Positions 34,861 through 43,181 of a DNA stretch of 64,000 nucleotides are shown here, piece by piece (within the stretch, counting starts at the first letter, position 1; each line of letters opens with the position of its first letter). The notes under the pieces were generated by a model that did no database searches, had not been told where the DNA came from, and worked only from the letters and a program-made list of their open reading frames with translations. The DNA is from Candidatus Nanoarchaeia archaeon (GTDB lineage: Archaea > Nanobdellota > Nanobdellia > Woesearchaeales > JACPBV01), in NCBI GenBank assembly GCA_028279655.1, contig JANQNH010000021.1:18938-82937 (forward strand). The letters are read 5' to 3'. A program made the translations under genes and the position numbers.

Positions 34861-36582
34861 TTATTTTAGTTTTGTTTGTTGCTCTGGCTTTTTTGCTGAT
34901 TTTTTTGATTTTTCTTTTCCTTCTTTGATTTTTTCTTTGTTATCTTCATTTGGTTCTTCTTTTTTACCCATATTTGCCAATTCCTCATCATAATCAGGAT
35001 TATTTATCTCAATCTTCTCCAACTTGCCTCCTCTTTTATGCTCTAGGATCTGTTCCAATATGGTCTTTACCTTCTCTTCATCGGTCTTATTATAACCAAC
35101 CAGATCCTTTAATGCCTCTGCAACATGGGGTATGTATGTTTCTATGTAGCTTCTTTTTGCCCCTTCCATCTGGATCCGTTTCTTCTTATGTATAAATATG
35201 GAAAGTTTTCTTCCACATTCCTGAAGGGCTAATTTCAACTCCTTGATTATCTCAGGATAATGGGCAATTGCCTCTTTGCTTTCTGATGTGAATGGGACCC
35301 ATACGGAATTTATTGAAATAACGATTGTTGCTGGGCCTATGGGTAATGCTCCTTTGCTCTGGCTTAACCCATAGTTTCTCCAGGCAGTATTAATAGTAGA
35401 TTTTGTTATAGCACATGCCCCTTGCTGGAATAACAAAGGTACCCTGTTTGCGTACCTTAGCGCTTTCACAGAGCCTTCTGGATCCTGTTCTCCCCCATAT
35501 GCAATTCCTGCTTCAACTACAAAGGGGTTGCCCCTATATACTGCAGGGGGTCTTGTTGCTGCACAGTAGAACTCTGCATTTATCTCTTTTCTAAGTCCCT
35601 TTTCAAGCAGTTCTTCTCCTATGGGGCTTATACAGTTTGTTGGAGGGGCAATAATCTTTGTTTTGTTGATGCCCTCCAGCAGTTTCTCTGCCATCTCTCT
35701 ATTTATGTTTCTTGGTTTGGTAGCTGGTAGAAGGGCTGCATTCTCGCAGATATCTTTAGCAGTACCAGATCCTACTCTTGAAAATTCATTCATCAAAAAG
35801 GACTGAAGGGTTCTTGATTCGGAAATCTTAAGCATGCTAATCAGGACCCCAAGCTCTACGCCATAAGGATGAGGCTTTATCTCAACCGGTTTATGGGGCA
35901 GTTTATCGGTTGCCCTGGCAAATATGAACTGTTCTGCTTTTGGATTCGTGTATATTATTGTGACATGAGGGTTTGTGATTGCAGTCTGTTTTAGGTATTG
36001 ATCAATAGACTGGGAGCCTCCCTGATAGCTACCCTCCAACTCAAGTTCAACTTTGGTACCATGATCCTTTTTCCATTCTAGGATTTCTTCCTTTATTATA
36101 TGGGGTTTATTCTTCTGGGAATCTATCTTTAACTCATAATAGTGAGCATCATGTTTTCCAGATATCCTAGAAGTGATTTTAGCGGGTTTTCCTGTTGTTA
36201 GCTGTGAATAAAGGACAGAAGCAGATATTCCAATGCCCTGCTGGCCCCTAGATTGCGAAAGCTTGAAGAATTTTGAACCATATAGCAATCTCGCAAATAT
36301 ATGGGGGATCTGTTTTTTCACTATCCCTGGCCCGTTGTCCTCTATGATGACCCTAAAACGGTCACCACCCATGTCAATCAACTCAACACCTATCTCTGGA
36401 AGGATGTTTCCTTCTTCACAAGCATCTAAGGAATTGTCCACCGCTTCCTTGATTGTTGTCATAAGTGCTTTTCTCTTATTATCAAAACCAAGGAGGTGCC
36501 TGTTCCTAGCGAAGAACTCAGCTACTCCGATTTCCCTCTGTTTTTTTGCCAGTTCCAGTGCTATTGGTACATCTTCTGCCAT
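34861..36582 (-). CDS. top6B: DNA topoisomerase VI subunit B
   Basis: A 573-residue GHKL ATPase subunit. Bergerat motifs are [13 protein letters not shown] (N-box), [13 protein letters not shown] (G1) and [12 protein letters not shown] (G2). The H2TH and transducer domains follow, with the switch Lys near [14 protein letters not shown]. The C-terminal tail (about 530-573) is a Lys/Glu-rich disordered extension. It is the ATP-dependent clamp of topoisomerase VI and lies upstream of subunit A. Confidence 0.96.
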   Translation of the reverse strand: MAEDVPIALELAKKQREIGVAEFFARNRHLLGFDNKRKALMTTIKEAVDNSLDACEEGNILPEIGVELIDMGGDRFRVIIEDNGPGIVKKQIPHIFARLLYGSKFFKLSQSRGQQGIGISASVLYSQLTTGKPAKITSRISGKHDAHYYELKIDSQKNKPHIIKEEILEWKKDHGTKVELELEGSYQGGSQSIDQYLKQTAITNPHVTIIYTNPKAEQFIFARATDKLPHKPVEIKPHPYGVELGVLISMLKISESRTLQSFLMNEFSRVGSGTAKDICENAALLPATKPRNINREMAEKLLEGINKTKIIAPPTNCISPIGEELLEKGLRKEINAEFYCAATRPPAVYRGNPFVVEAGIAYGGEQDPEGSVKALRYANRVPLLFQQGACAITKSTINTAWRNYGLSQSKGALPIGPATIVISINSVWVPFTSESKEAIAHYPEIIKELKLALQECGRKLSIFIHKKKRIQMEGAKRSYIETYIPHVAEALKDLVGYNKTDEEKVKTILEQILEHKRGGKLEKIEINNPDYDEELANMGKKEEPNEDNKEKIKEGKEKSKKSAKKPEQQTKLK

Positions 36583-36655
36583 TTTTTGTGAAATTTTATT
36601 TGTTTTCTTAAAAAATTGAAGCCACTTATTATTAAACCTTTTGATTTAGTGAAAC

Positions 36656-37225
36656 TTATGATATCTTATCTGTTTTTAGATCTTCCCCCATCAATCTTGC
36701 CCGCTTCATCTCTCTTCTTTTTTTCTCCAAGAACCTGTAAACTCCTGAATGGGGGGATCCTTTCAGTAATTTCTCAACAGCTTCTCTCGCTACTGATGAT
36801 GATTCTGGCAACCCTATGATGCCAATTGTCTTTCCATATACGCAGATGTGGGCTTCAGTCAATTCTTCTATCAATCTTCTTGATTTTCCTTCTGCCCCAA
36901 TTACTCTTCCTTTAATCCTTAATAATGTATCTTTTGATTTGCCTGCCCATTCCTTTAGGTCTATCAACTCGAAACAGTAATCTGATTTGAGCAATAGTTT
37001 TGCTATATCTGGATTGAATCCTCTGCCTACGGCCCGGATAACTTCCCTACATGAGTATAATCCCAGGGCATCCTCACCAGAAATAAAAACATCTCCTTCT
37101 TTGCTGTCTACTTTTATCTTTGTTTTTGTCTCAAGTTCTATTTCTTTCTTTATCTTCCCTTCTTTTCCTATAAAGACAGCAATCCTATCCTTAGGTATCC
37201 TTAGTTCGTATAGATATTCAGTCAT
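36656..37225 (-). CDS. Archaeal Pno1/Dim2-like KH-domain RNA-binding protein
   Basis: A 189-residue protein with two KH domains: KH1 at about 5-75 (IGKEGKIKKEIELETKTKIKVD) and KH2 at about 95-170 (RVIGAEGKSRRLIEELTEAHICVYG). The basic tail (KKRREMKRARLMG) matches the Pno1/Dim2 ending. It is expected to bind pre-16S rRNA near its 3' end during small-subunit maturation. Its neighbour RIO1 acts in the same pathway, and this gene pair is conserved across archaea. Confidence 0.92.
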   Translation of the reverse strand: MTEYLYELRIPKDRIAVFIGKEGKIKKEIELETKTKIKVDSKEGDVFISGEDALGLYSCREVIRAVGRGFNPDIAKLLLKSDYCFELIDLKEWAGKSKDTLLRIKGRVIGAEGKSRRLIEELTEAHICVYGKTIGIIGLPESSSVAREAVEKLLKGSPHSGVYRFLEKKRREMKRARLMGEDLKTDKIS

Positions 37226-37253
37226 TTTGGAGGCGATTGTTTTCTTTTATTTC

Positions 37254-37964
37254 TTAAGATTCTTGTATCTTTTTTAAAACTTTTGTTTCGTCTGGTTTCA
37301 TACCTGTTTTTTTGAAGAATGTTGATATGTTTTTAATATCTCTTTTTAGATATTCTAGGGATCTTGAGGTTTTTATTGGGGTTGCTTGTGAGAAATCTAT
37401 AAAGACCGGCTGTTGGCTGCTGTTTAAGATGTTAAATGGAGAAAGATCTGCATGGACAAGGCCTGCCTTGTATAATCTTTTTATGTTGTTGATTATTTTA
37501 TTGAAGAACTGTTTTGGATCCTTTGGCTTGTCTACAGCCAACCTATGTGCTATGAGGTCTTTGCTTCCTATAAACTCCAGCACCAAGATGTTGTTCTTGA
37601 ATGTGATTGGGGTTGGAACATTAACCTCTGCTTCCCTTGCTTTTATCAGATTTCGATATTCTCTCTGTACCCAGAAGAAGATTATCTTTCTTTTTTTTCC
37701 TTTAATATCTGCATATCTTGGATCTTCCTTGATGTAATCGTACATCTTGTTAAAGTCGCATGATTCCAGCCTGTAAATCTTGACCATGACCCTGCTTTTG
37801 TCCTTTGTCTTTGCTGAGAAGATGTTTGCCTCTTTTCCAATGCTTATGGGTGATTCAAGGCCTTCAAAATATCCCTCTGATATTAGTTTGAATAGAGTCC
37901 TATTTGTGAATTCGTCAAATACATTGTGCATGGTCTTGAATTTTTCTTTAGACTTGTTTGGCAT
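37254..37964 (-). CDS. rio1: RIO1-type atypical protein kinase
   Basis: A 236-residue RIO kinase. The P-loop is SIGKEANIFSAKT with the ATP-binding Lys in VMVKIYRL. The catalytic loop is LVHADLSPFNIL, and the metal-binding DFSQAT replaces DFG, as in RIO1. The RIO signature FFWVQREYRNL is present. It works in late small-subunit ribosome maturation. The start is 1 nt from the stop of the TrmB-like gene, and the KH gene lies 28 nt downstream, so all three are probably one operon. Confidence 0.95.
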   Translation of the reverse strand: MPNKSKEKFKTMHNVFDEFTNRTLFKLISEGYFEGLESPISIGKEANIFSAKTKDKSRVMVKIYRLESCDFNKMYDYIKEDPRYADIKGKKRKIIFFWVQREYRNLIKAREAEVNVPTPITFKNNILVLEFIGSKDLIAHRLAVDKPKDPKQFFNKIINNIKRLYKAGLVHADLSPFNILNSSQQPVFIDFSQATPIKTSRSLEYLKRDIKNISTFFKKTGMKPDETKVLKKIQES

Positions 37965-37965
37965 T

Positions 37966-38709
37966 TTAGTTTCCTATAGACCACATATAATCAGCATATG
38001 CTTTTAAACCTTCTGATAGGTTTTTTGATTTTATCTGAATAAATAACTCATCTAAACCAATAGAGATCAATGTTTTGTCTTTGTATATTATGAAGACAAC
38101 AGGAGTGAATAGTTCTTTTTGGAGATATTTTATTTTTGTCAATGAAATAGGCGCTAATTTATTTCCAATCTCTTCTGCCAGCTCATTTACTATAATTTTA
38201 CACTTGATACCCTGTTTTGCTCTTTTTTTATGGAAATTAACAACAAATCTTTCAAAGTGTGGTGTAAATTTAGAGATCCCAAGAACATAGTATTCCTCTC
38301 CCTTGTTTAAGGTTTTAAGAATATCGTCAAAGCTTGTCTCTGCTCCTTTCATCCCTTTATAGACTATTGTCTCTGAACCTATCCCTGCCATGCTTCTTTT
38401 CAGTTCTAACTCAGGCAGTAGTTTTTCTATTTGTCCTTTTTGTTGTTTTAGTTTTGCTTCTTTTTCCTGCATATAATCCAGTATTCTGGAAGGAGGGGCA
38501 GACTCGAAATATTTAACTCCTGATTTGATAACATAAGATACTAGGCCTTTTTGTATAAGCTTTTCAAGAAGCTCATATATTTTACTAGAAGCTACCCCAG
38601 ACTTATCTACTATTGGCCCTTTTGTTGTTGATCCTAGATCTAACAAAGCAAGGTAAACCTTGGTTTCTGAATCTGTCAGGCCTATATTTCTAAAAAATTC
38701 TGTATTCAT
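37966..38709 (-). CDS. TrmB-family transcription regulator
   Basis: A 247-residue protein: an N-terminal winged helix of TrmB type (IGLTDSETKVYLALLDLGSTTKGPIVDKSGVASSKIYELLEKL), a coiled linker (EKEAKLKQQKGQIEKLLPEL) and a C-terminal effector-like domain (about 115-247, ETIVYKGMKGAETSFDDIL). This domain resembles the PLD-like fold of TrmB/TrmBL proteins, which bind sugars in Thermococcales. The ligand here is unknown. It heads the operon with RIO1 and the KH protein; a promoter with TATA lies just upstream. Confidence 0.85.
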   Translation of the reverse strand: MNTEFFRNIGLTDSETKVYLALLDLGSTTKGPIVDKSGVASSKIYELLEKLIQKGLVSYVIKSGVKYFESAPPSRILDYMQEKEAKLKQQKGQIEKLLPELELKRSMAGIGSETIVYKGMKGAETSFDDILKTLNKGEEYYVLGISKFTPHFERFVVNFHKKRAKQGIKCKIIVNELAEEIGNKLAPISLTKIKYLQKELFTPVVFIIYKDKTLISIGLDELFIQIKSKNLSEGLKAYADYMWSIGN

Positions 38710-38816
38710 GATATGGTTATGTGGGTTTAACTATATAAACTTTGTTATAAGTACCCCTATTGGGGGGCTTAATCTTTATATATCTAATCTATGGTTTTAT
38801 AATTGAGGTTGATAGA

Positions 38817-39200
38817 ATGGTTGAGAAAACAATTGACAATAAACTTGATAATAAAGAAGAAAAGGATGTAAGAGAGCTTGGAGTAGATGAAGGCCTTTTT
38901 GAAAAGCTAATGGATGCTTCTGGTGCTGCTGTTGGCGCTTCATCTGTAATTAAGGCAGTGGTATCTGGAGCTTCTTATGGTTCTGTAGGGCTTGCTTATT
39001 TAATCCCATATGGTATTTTTAAGGGAATCAAGTACATGTATAATGCTATAATGAAAAGTGAAGAGATGCTAAGTCTTGATGGAATAAGGTATATGGCAAA
39101 AGACGGATTAGGTAAGATCCTTCCATCTGGAGAGAGAAAACTGCCTGCTTTAGTCGGTGCTGTAGCTGGAAGTTATGGGTTAGCAAGTTCTTACATATAG
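38817..39200 (+). CDS. Unrecognised 127-residue protein with glycine-rich hydrophobic segments
   Basis: ATG 38817 (MVEKTIDNKLDNKEEKD) is preferred: a Shine-Dalgarno-like GAGGTTGAT precedes it, and the track's longer start begins in promoter DNA (CTTTATATATC about 45 bp upstream). After an acidic N-terminus there are small-residue hydrophobic stretches (ASGAAVGASSVIKAVVSGASYGSVGLAYLIPYGI and ALVGAVAGSYGLASSYI) that could be membrane-active or glycine-zipper helices. It is divergent from the TrmB-like gene. Function unknown. Confidence 0.6.
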   Translation: MVEKTIDNKLDNKEEKDVRELGVDEGLFEKLMDASGAAVGASSVIKAVVSGASYGSVGLAYLIPYGIFKGIKYMYNAIMKSEEMLSLDGIRYMAKDGLGKILPSGERKLPALVGAVAGSYGLASSYI

Positions 39201-39233
39201 TTAAAGAAAAAGCTATTTATGATGGTTTTCCAG

Positions 39234-39719
39234 TTATTTTTGTTCTCTAAGAAGTAATTCATAAGAGGCTATAATGCTAAGATATTTTTCTGGGATTCTT
39301 GCCAAACCTATAACCTCTATCGGTAGTTTAGTTGGTTCTTGATCTGCTTTATAAGCACTTATCTCTGAGGGGGTTATAATAATAAAATAGTTCAGACCTA
39401 AATCACCATATTCAAGCAAGCATTCACAATCTGATTTAATATCGTAATCTGTGCGTGGTATGAAGCAGGTAGGTAGTATTTCTATAGATGGATAGGTTTC
39501 TTTTAGTTTTAGGGATCCTTCAATTGTTTCCCTAGTTCTGGCAGCGGCACGTGGTCTATCGCCTTCTATCTTTCCAAGAATAGTAGATTGAATACAACAT
39601 ATACCACATTCCAATGTATCTGCCAAAGTAATCCCAATTTTAGGGGTGTCTTCCTCCCTCCATTTATTTGTGAAATGTTCTTCAATGTTTTTAGGTAGAA
39701 TTAATAGATCTGAGCCCAT
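39234..39719 (-). CDS. Unrecognised 161-residue protein
   Basis: A soluble protein of mixed alpha/beta character with six Cys, including adjacent ones in LECGICCIQST. Other segments are DRPRAAARTRETIEGSLKLKETYPSIEIL and LGLNYFIIITPSEISAY. No known motif or signal peptide. It is convergent with the preceding gene, and its ATG borders the 700-bp non-coding block upstream of dnaG. Function unknown. Confidence 0.55.
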   Translation of the reverse strand: MGSDLLILPKNIEEHFTNKWREEDTPKIGITLADTLECGICCIQSTILGKIEGDRPRAAARTRETIEGSLKLKETYPSIEILPTCFIPRTDYDIKSDCECLLEYGDLGLNYFIIITPSEISAYKADQEPTKLPIEVIGLARIPEKYLSIIASYELLLREQK

Positions 39720-39796
39720 TATTCCTTTGAAAAACTTATGGGTGTTTATTAATCTTTTGTTGTATACTACTTTAAAATGGTTACAAAATAGAAAGG

Positions 39797-39826
39797 TTTA
39801 TATAGTAGTTCTACTATTGAATAGTA
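39797..39826 (+). promoter_or_regulatory. Promoter with overlapping palindromes for the structured RNA locus
   Basis: AAAGGTTTATATA is a good BRE-TATA element. Immediately after it come TAGTAGTTCTACTA (39803-39816) and TACTATTGAATAGTA (39812-39826), two overlapping inverted repeats between TATA and the expected start near 39825. They could be an operator. No protein-coding ORF of reasonable size follows, which argues for an RNA gene. Confidence 0.55.
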
Positions 39827-40021
39827 ACAGTGAGAGGGGTGGTAGAATCCTCTTAAATTTACTATTAAATGCCAATATTACAACTAATATTGTCTAAACA
39901 CCTCTTTTCCCTTGCAAACGCTCCAAAAGAGCGCTTGCTTGGGTTTTAAACATCAAAAAGAGATCATAATCACCTCTTTTTCCCTAGCAAGGGTCTCGCA
40001 AGAGATTCTTGTTAGGGTTTT
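39827..40021 (+). ncRNA. Candidate structured non-coding RNA with two tandem related hairpins
   Basis: Downstream of a good promoter there are three stable hairpins: CAATATTA-CAAC-TAATATTG (39873-39892), a 12-bp hairpin with three mismatches (39909-39943), and a 16-bp hairpin with a GCAA tetraloop (39982-40017). The last has three G-U pairs that would be C-A mismatches on the other strand, so the + strand is the RNA. The second and third hairpins are preceded by the same CACCTCTTTT sequence and end with GGGTTTTA, so they are a tandem duplication. No RNA family was recognised. Confidence 0.5.
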
Positions 40022-40068
40022 ATGATTATACCTACACATTTAAATAGTAGTTAATCATTACGATTAAT

Positions 40069-40168
40069 ATAGCTTTAATCAAGCTATGTGAGCCCGTCAC
40101 GAGAGTACTCAATGGAGCTTACGCTAAATGCAAGCAATGAGCTTGGGAGTTAGTGTTACGGGCTACAA
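40069..40168 (+). ncRNA. Candidate small RNA, possibly H/ACA-like
   Basis: TATA TTTAAATA (40039-40046) predicts a start near 40069. There the sequence forms ATAGCTT-TAATC-AAGCTAT (40069-40087), then a stem AGCCCGTCAC (40091-40100) with GTG-TT-ACGGGCT (40153-40164). Inside it are ACTC/GAGT and CAAGC-AATGA-GCTTG. The stem is followed directly by ACA (40165-40167), which is where an H/ACA guide RNA has its box. The K-turn is not clear, so the class is only a suggestion. Confidence 0.4.
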
Positions 40169-40204
40169 TTATATTTACAGGCTTAATACGGTTAGAAAAG
40201 TAAA

Positions 40205-40389
40205 AATAGAGCAAGTTTGTGCTTAATATTCATTTATTTCCGTTATTTCACTTAAAGAAGGAAAGAAAGAGCTTAATTTAGGCTAGACTTGTTCTATAAT
40301 TTAGAAGATTATACAGAAGGAGAAGATCAAAATCATTATCATCACTTCAATCAATGGTAGAAGTTTGATAGTAGGTAACTCCTTCTGTA
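40205..40389 (+). ncRNA. Two structured domains upstream of dnaG, possible long 5' UTR or RNA gene
   Basis: AUAGAGCAAGUUUG (40206-40219) pairs over 14 positions with 40284-40297 (UAGACUUGUUCUAU), using three G-U pairs that only work on the + strand. A second helix, TACAGAAGGAG (40312-40322) with CTCCTTCTGTA (40379-40389), is a perfect 11 bp and encloses ATCAAA/TTTGAT and ACTTC/GAAGT. The region ends 30 nt before the dnaG ATG. It could be the dnaG leader or a separate RNA; RNase P and SRP signatures were looked for and not found. Confidence 0.45.
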
Positions 40390-40419
40390 GATAGTAATTA
40401 AAGTTATGGAGTGATAAAA

Positions 40420-41682
40420 ATGGGAAAGATAAGTCCAGTTTCATCAAAGTATATTGTAAATTCATCTATAGAGATAGATGGGATTGTTGACAGACCGGAT
40501 GTTATAGGTGCAATTTTTGGCCAAACAGAGGGTCTGTTGGGAGCAGATCTGGAGCTTAGAGAGCTTCAAAGATCCGGAAGGATCGGAAGGATAGAGGTTA
40601 ATGTAGATACAAGAAGCGGAAAGACTAGCGGAACAATAACCATACCCTCTAGCCTGGACAAAGCAGAAACTTCAATAGTTGCTGCAGCTTTGGAGATCAT
40701 CCAAAGAATAGGCCCTTGTAATGCTAAGATAAAGGTCCAGAATATCGAAGATGTCAGAGTAACAAAGAGAAGCTTTGTGATAGAGAGAGCAAAGGAATTG
40801 CTTAAGACTATGATGGAAGGAGTTATTCCAGATTCACAGGAGCTAGCAGATGAGGTTGCATATTCTGTAAGGGTTATGGAAGTTCAGGAATATGGAAATG
40901 ATAGGTTATCTGCAGGTCCGGCAATAGATGAAAGTGATGAGATTATCGTAGTAGAGGGAAGAGCAGATGTTCTAAACCTGTTGAAACATGGTTTTAAGAA
41001 TGTCATATCCCTTAATGGCACTTCTGTCCCAGATACAATTATAGAATTAAGCAAGAAGAAAGTAATAACCGCTTTTGTCGATGGTGACAGAGGAGGGAGA
41101 TTAATAATAAAAGAGCTTACAAACAGAGCTGAGATCGACTATGTGGCTATGGCCCCAGATGGTAAAGAGGTAGAAGAGATAACTAAGAAAGAGATCCATA
41201 AGTCCTTGAGAGGCAGGGTTTCTGTAGAACAGGTGAAGTTAGAGCTCGGCAAGGAAGTGGAGAGGATAGATAAGCCACAGATGTATGAATCAAGAAGGCA
41301 GCCTCAACAGGGTTACAACAGACCTCAGAGATCATTCACACCAAGGTCTTCTGCTCCTCCAAGCAGGGCCTCCTCAAAGAAGAACGCTACTACAGAAGAG
41401 AAGAAGGTCTTCAAAGAGATGCTTGAGAATCTTGTCGGAACAAGGGGGGCACATATACTGGATGATAAGCTGAATATACTTGGAAAGGTGCCTATCTCTG
41501 AGCTTCAGACTACTATCAAGAGTTTGTCTTCAGGCGTATATGCTATTGTGTTTGATGGCAGTATTGACAAGGACCTCGTTAAGACAGCAGAAAGGGCTAA
41601 TATTACATTCCTTATTGGGATGGACCTTAAGATCAAAGCAGACGAAACCAATATTCGGATGCTGACTGTTAATGAATTGTAA
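40420..41682 (+). CDS. dnaG: Archaeal DnaG-type primase / exosome-associated Toprim protein
   Basis: ATG 40420 ([11 protein letters not shown]) follows the Shine-Dalgarno GGAGTGA. About 420 residues. The archaeal N-terminal domain contains [21 protein letters not shown]. The Toprim domain at about 165-245 has [15 protein letters not shown] and the metal-binding [11 protein letters not shown] Gln/Arg/Pro/Ser-rich linker (about 290-330) and a C-terminal domain follow. In archaea this protein is mainly found in the exosome, where it promotes poly(A)-tail degradation, with possible primase activity. It stands alone behind a long structured non-coding region. Confidence 0.95.
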   Translation: MGKISPVSSKYIVNSSIEIDGIVDRPDVIGAIFGQTEGLLGADLELRELQRSGRIGRIEVNVDTRSGKTSGTITIPSSLDKAETSIVAAALEIIQRIGPCNAKIKVQNIEDVRVTKRSFVIERAKELLKTMMEGVIPDSQELADEVAYSVRVMEVQEYGNDRLSAGPAIDESDEIIVVEGRADVLNLLKHGFKNVISLNGTSVPDTIIELSKKKVITAFVDGDRGGRLIIKELTNRAEIDYVAMAPDGKEVEEITKKEIHKSLRGRVSVEQVKLELGKEVERIDKPQMYESRRQPQQGYNRPQRSFTPRSSAPPSRASSKKNATTEEKKVFKEMLENLVGTRGAHILDDKLNILGKVPISELQTTIKSLSSGVYAIVFDGSIDKDLVKTAERANITFLIGMDLKIKADETNIRMLTVNEL

Positions 41683-41735
41683 TTATTTTTTGTTTCTTTT
41701 CTTATATTTTATTAGGCAAACTTAGGACTTATATT

Positions 41736-41834
41736 AACAATGCTGCGCTCCGTGCGAGTTAGGCATTGTCTTATGCAGCCAAGTACTTTCGCAAGGCAAA
41801 GTTATAAGCATGGACTTCGCTGGGCAGCATTGTT
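41736..41834. terminator. Multi-hairpin element C between convergent genes
   Basis: AACAATGCTGC (41736-41746) pairs perfectly with GCAGCATTGTT (41824-41834), closing about 77 nt with several short internal hairpins (for example GCAT/ATGC, ACTTT/AAAGT). It separates dnaG from the convergent thioredoxin-like gene and could end transcription from both sides. It has the same architecture as elements A and B, an outer 10-12 bp stem around inner hairpins, though the sequence differs. Confidence 0.5.
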
Positions 41835-41848
41835 ACTTAAGCTGACCA

Positions 41849-43180
41849 TTATATCCTAGAAAGCTCTTCCTTACATTCTTCAAAGGTGTTTACTTCACAG
41901 ATCTTTTCCTTTATTAGGTTTGCAGGAAGGATACCTCGAAACTTTACCTGGTTGTTAAGAAGGAAAGTAGGATATGTATTGATGTCCATCTCTTCTTCCA
42001 ACACCTTCTTTTGTCTCTCAGTAACCAGATGCTTATCAAAGGTTATCTTGCCGTTGAATAGGTCTGAAACTTCCTTCAGGTGCGGCTCTAGCTGCTGAGA
42101 TGAATCCGGAAGAAGATATATATCCATCTTATTCTTAATCATCGGTCTTCTAAAATAGTATATGGCTCCTGAAGCTGTGTTGGTCATAACATAATTATCT
42201 CCTCTTTGCGAAAGAGCACTATTGAAGTTAACAAAGTTTATTGCATCTTTTATGTTTGAATCAAAGATGTATGCTGGCAGAGCGTCTATCTTCAGTTTCT
42301 CTGTAAGGTTTTTTGCCTCTTTTGTACTGAAATCAATCTCTTTGATATCTATATTCGGGAAGATTGCTTTAACAATTGTTTTTGTGGTAGTTGAATCACA
42401 GGATTTACAGTTCTTGTCGTTGATTACTAAAAGGTTTGTTTCTACATCCTTTTGGAATTCGCACACTGATTCTTTAGTGTCTGGATTAGAACACGTACCA
42501 AAAGCCCCTTCCTGTTCACAATCTGAATCCGAAGAACAAACAGGGGTAATTTCCTCTAATAAGGTCTCTTCAGAAGGCATATCTTCTGTGTTGTCACACC
42601 CCCTTATGTAGAAAAACAGTATTAGTGCTAGGATAATAATCATGATCCCATATACCCACTTGGATATTGATTCTTCTTGTGGTTCAATAGATTCCTCTTT
42701 TTGCTCCTCTTGTTTCCCTTCTTGCTGTGGTTTTTGTGTATCTTCTGGTTTTTTCTCTGTTTCTTCTGGTATCTGCTGCCCTATTGGTTTTTTCTCTTTC
42801 TCTTCTGTCTTTTCTATCTGTGTATCTGGTGCCTTTTCTTGGGGCTCTGTGGTCTCTTCAGCACCAATGATCTTTGTCGGTTGTTCCTTTATTTCCTTTA
42901 TCTCTATCTGTGGCTCTTGCTGCTCCTGCACTTCTTCCTGAGGGGCTTCTTCTTTTGGCTGCTCTTCTGTCTGAGGTTCTGGTGTTTCTGCCTCTCTTGG
43001 TTCTTCCTTAATCTCCTCTGTTGGTGTTTCTTCTTCAGGTACCTCCTCTAGTTCCCTGATCTTTCTTTCTATCCTCTCCTTGCCTCGCTCAAATTCATCC
43101 TTAGATATAACCTCTGCCTCGAGGCTTTCCTCTAGGAATTTTAGTTCTTGCTCTAGTCTTTCTTTTTGTTGTTCATCCAT
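41849..43180 (-). CDS. Membrane-anchored thioredoxin-like protein with acidic cytoplasmic domain
   Basis: A 443-residue protein. A coiled coil (1-47, SHOCT-like KDEFERGKERIERKI), a long Glu/Pro/Gln-rich low-complexity region (48-170), a transmembrane helix (about 173-192, WVYGIMIIILALILFFYI), then an extracellular part. The latter has a Cys-rich segment (CSSDSDCEQEGAFGTC) and a thioredoxin-like domain with CxxC (NDKNCKSCDS) and a cis-Pro region (KIDALPAYIFD). A second Trx-like half (INTYPTFLLNNQVKFRG) follows. It is 1 nt from the next gene in the same operon. A role in disulfide chemistry outside the membrane is likely. Confidence 0.75.
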   Translation of the reverse strand: MDEQQKERLEQELKFLEESLEAEVISKDEFERGKERIERKIRELEEVPEEETPTEEIKEEPREAETPEPQTEEQPKEEAPQEEVQEQQEPQIEIKEIKEQPTKIIGAEETTEPQEKAPDTQIEKTEEKEKKPIGQQIPEETEKKPEDTQKPQQEGKQEEQKEESIEPQEESISKWVYGIMIIILALILFFYIRGCDNTEDMPSEETLLEEITPVCSSDSDCEQEGAFGTCSNPDTKESVCEFQKDVETNLLVINDKNCKSCDSTTTKTIVKAIFPNIDIKEIDFSTKEAKNLTEKLKIDALPAYIFDSNIKDAINFVNFNSALSQRGDNYVMTNTASGAIYYFRRPMIKNKMDIYLLPDSSQQLEPHLKEVSDLFNGKITFDKHLVTERQKKVLEEEMDINTYPTFLLNNQVKFRGILPANLIKEKICEVNTFEECKEELSRI

Positions 43181-43181
43181 T

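Noticed and set aside
39867-39950. Possible 26-residue ORF starting MPILQLILSK
   Set aside because: It is explained by the hairpin sequences it crosses; the paralogous unit downstream does not keep the frame or the start.
40069-40395. RNase P RNA or SRP RNA
   Set aside because: The conserved RNase P P4 core and the SRP helix 8 sequence were not found, and the 5' and 3' ends of the region do not pair as expected.
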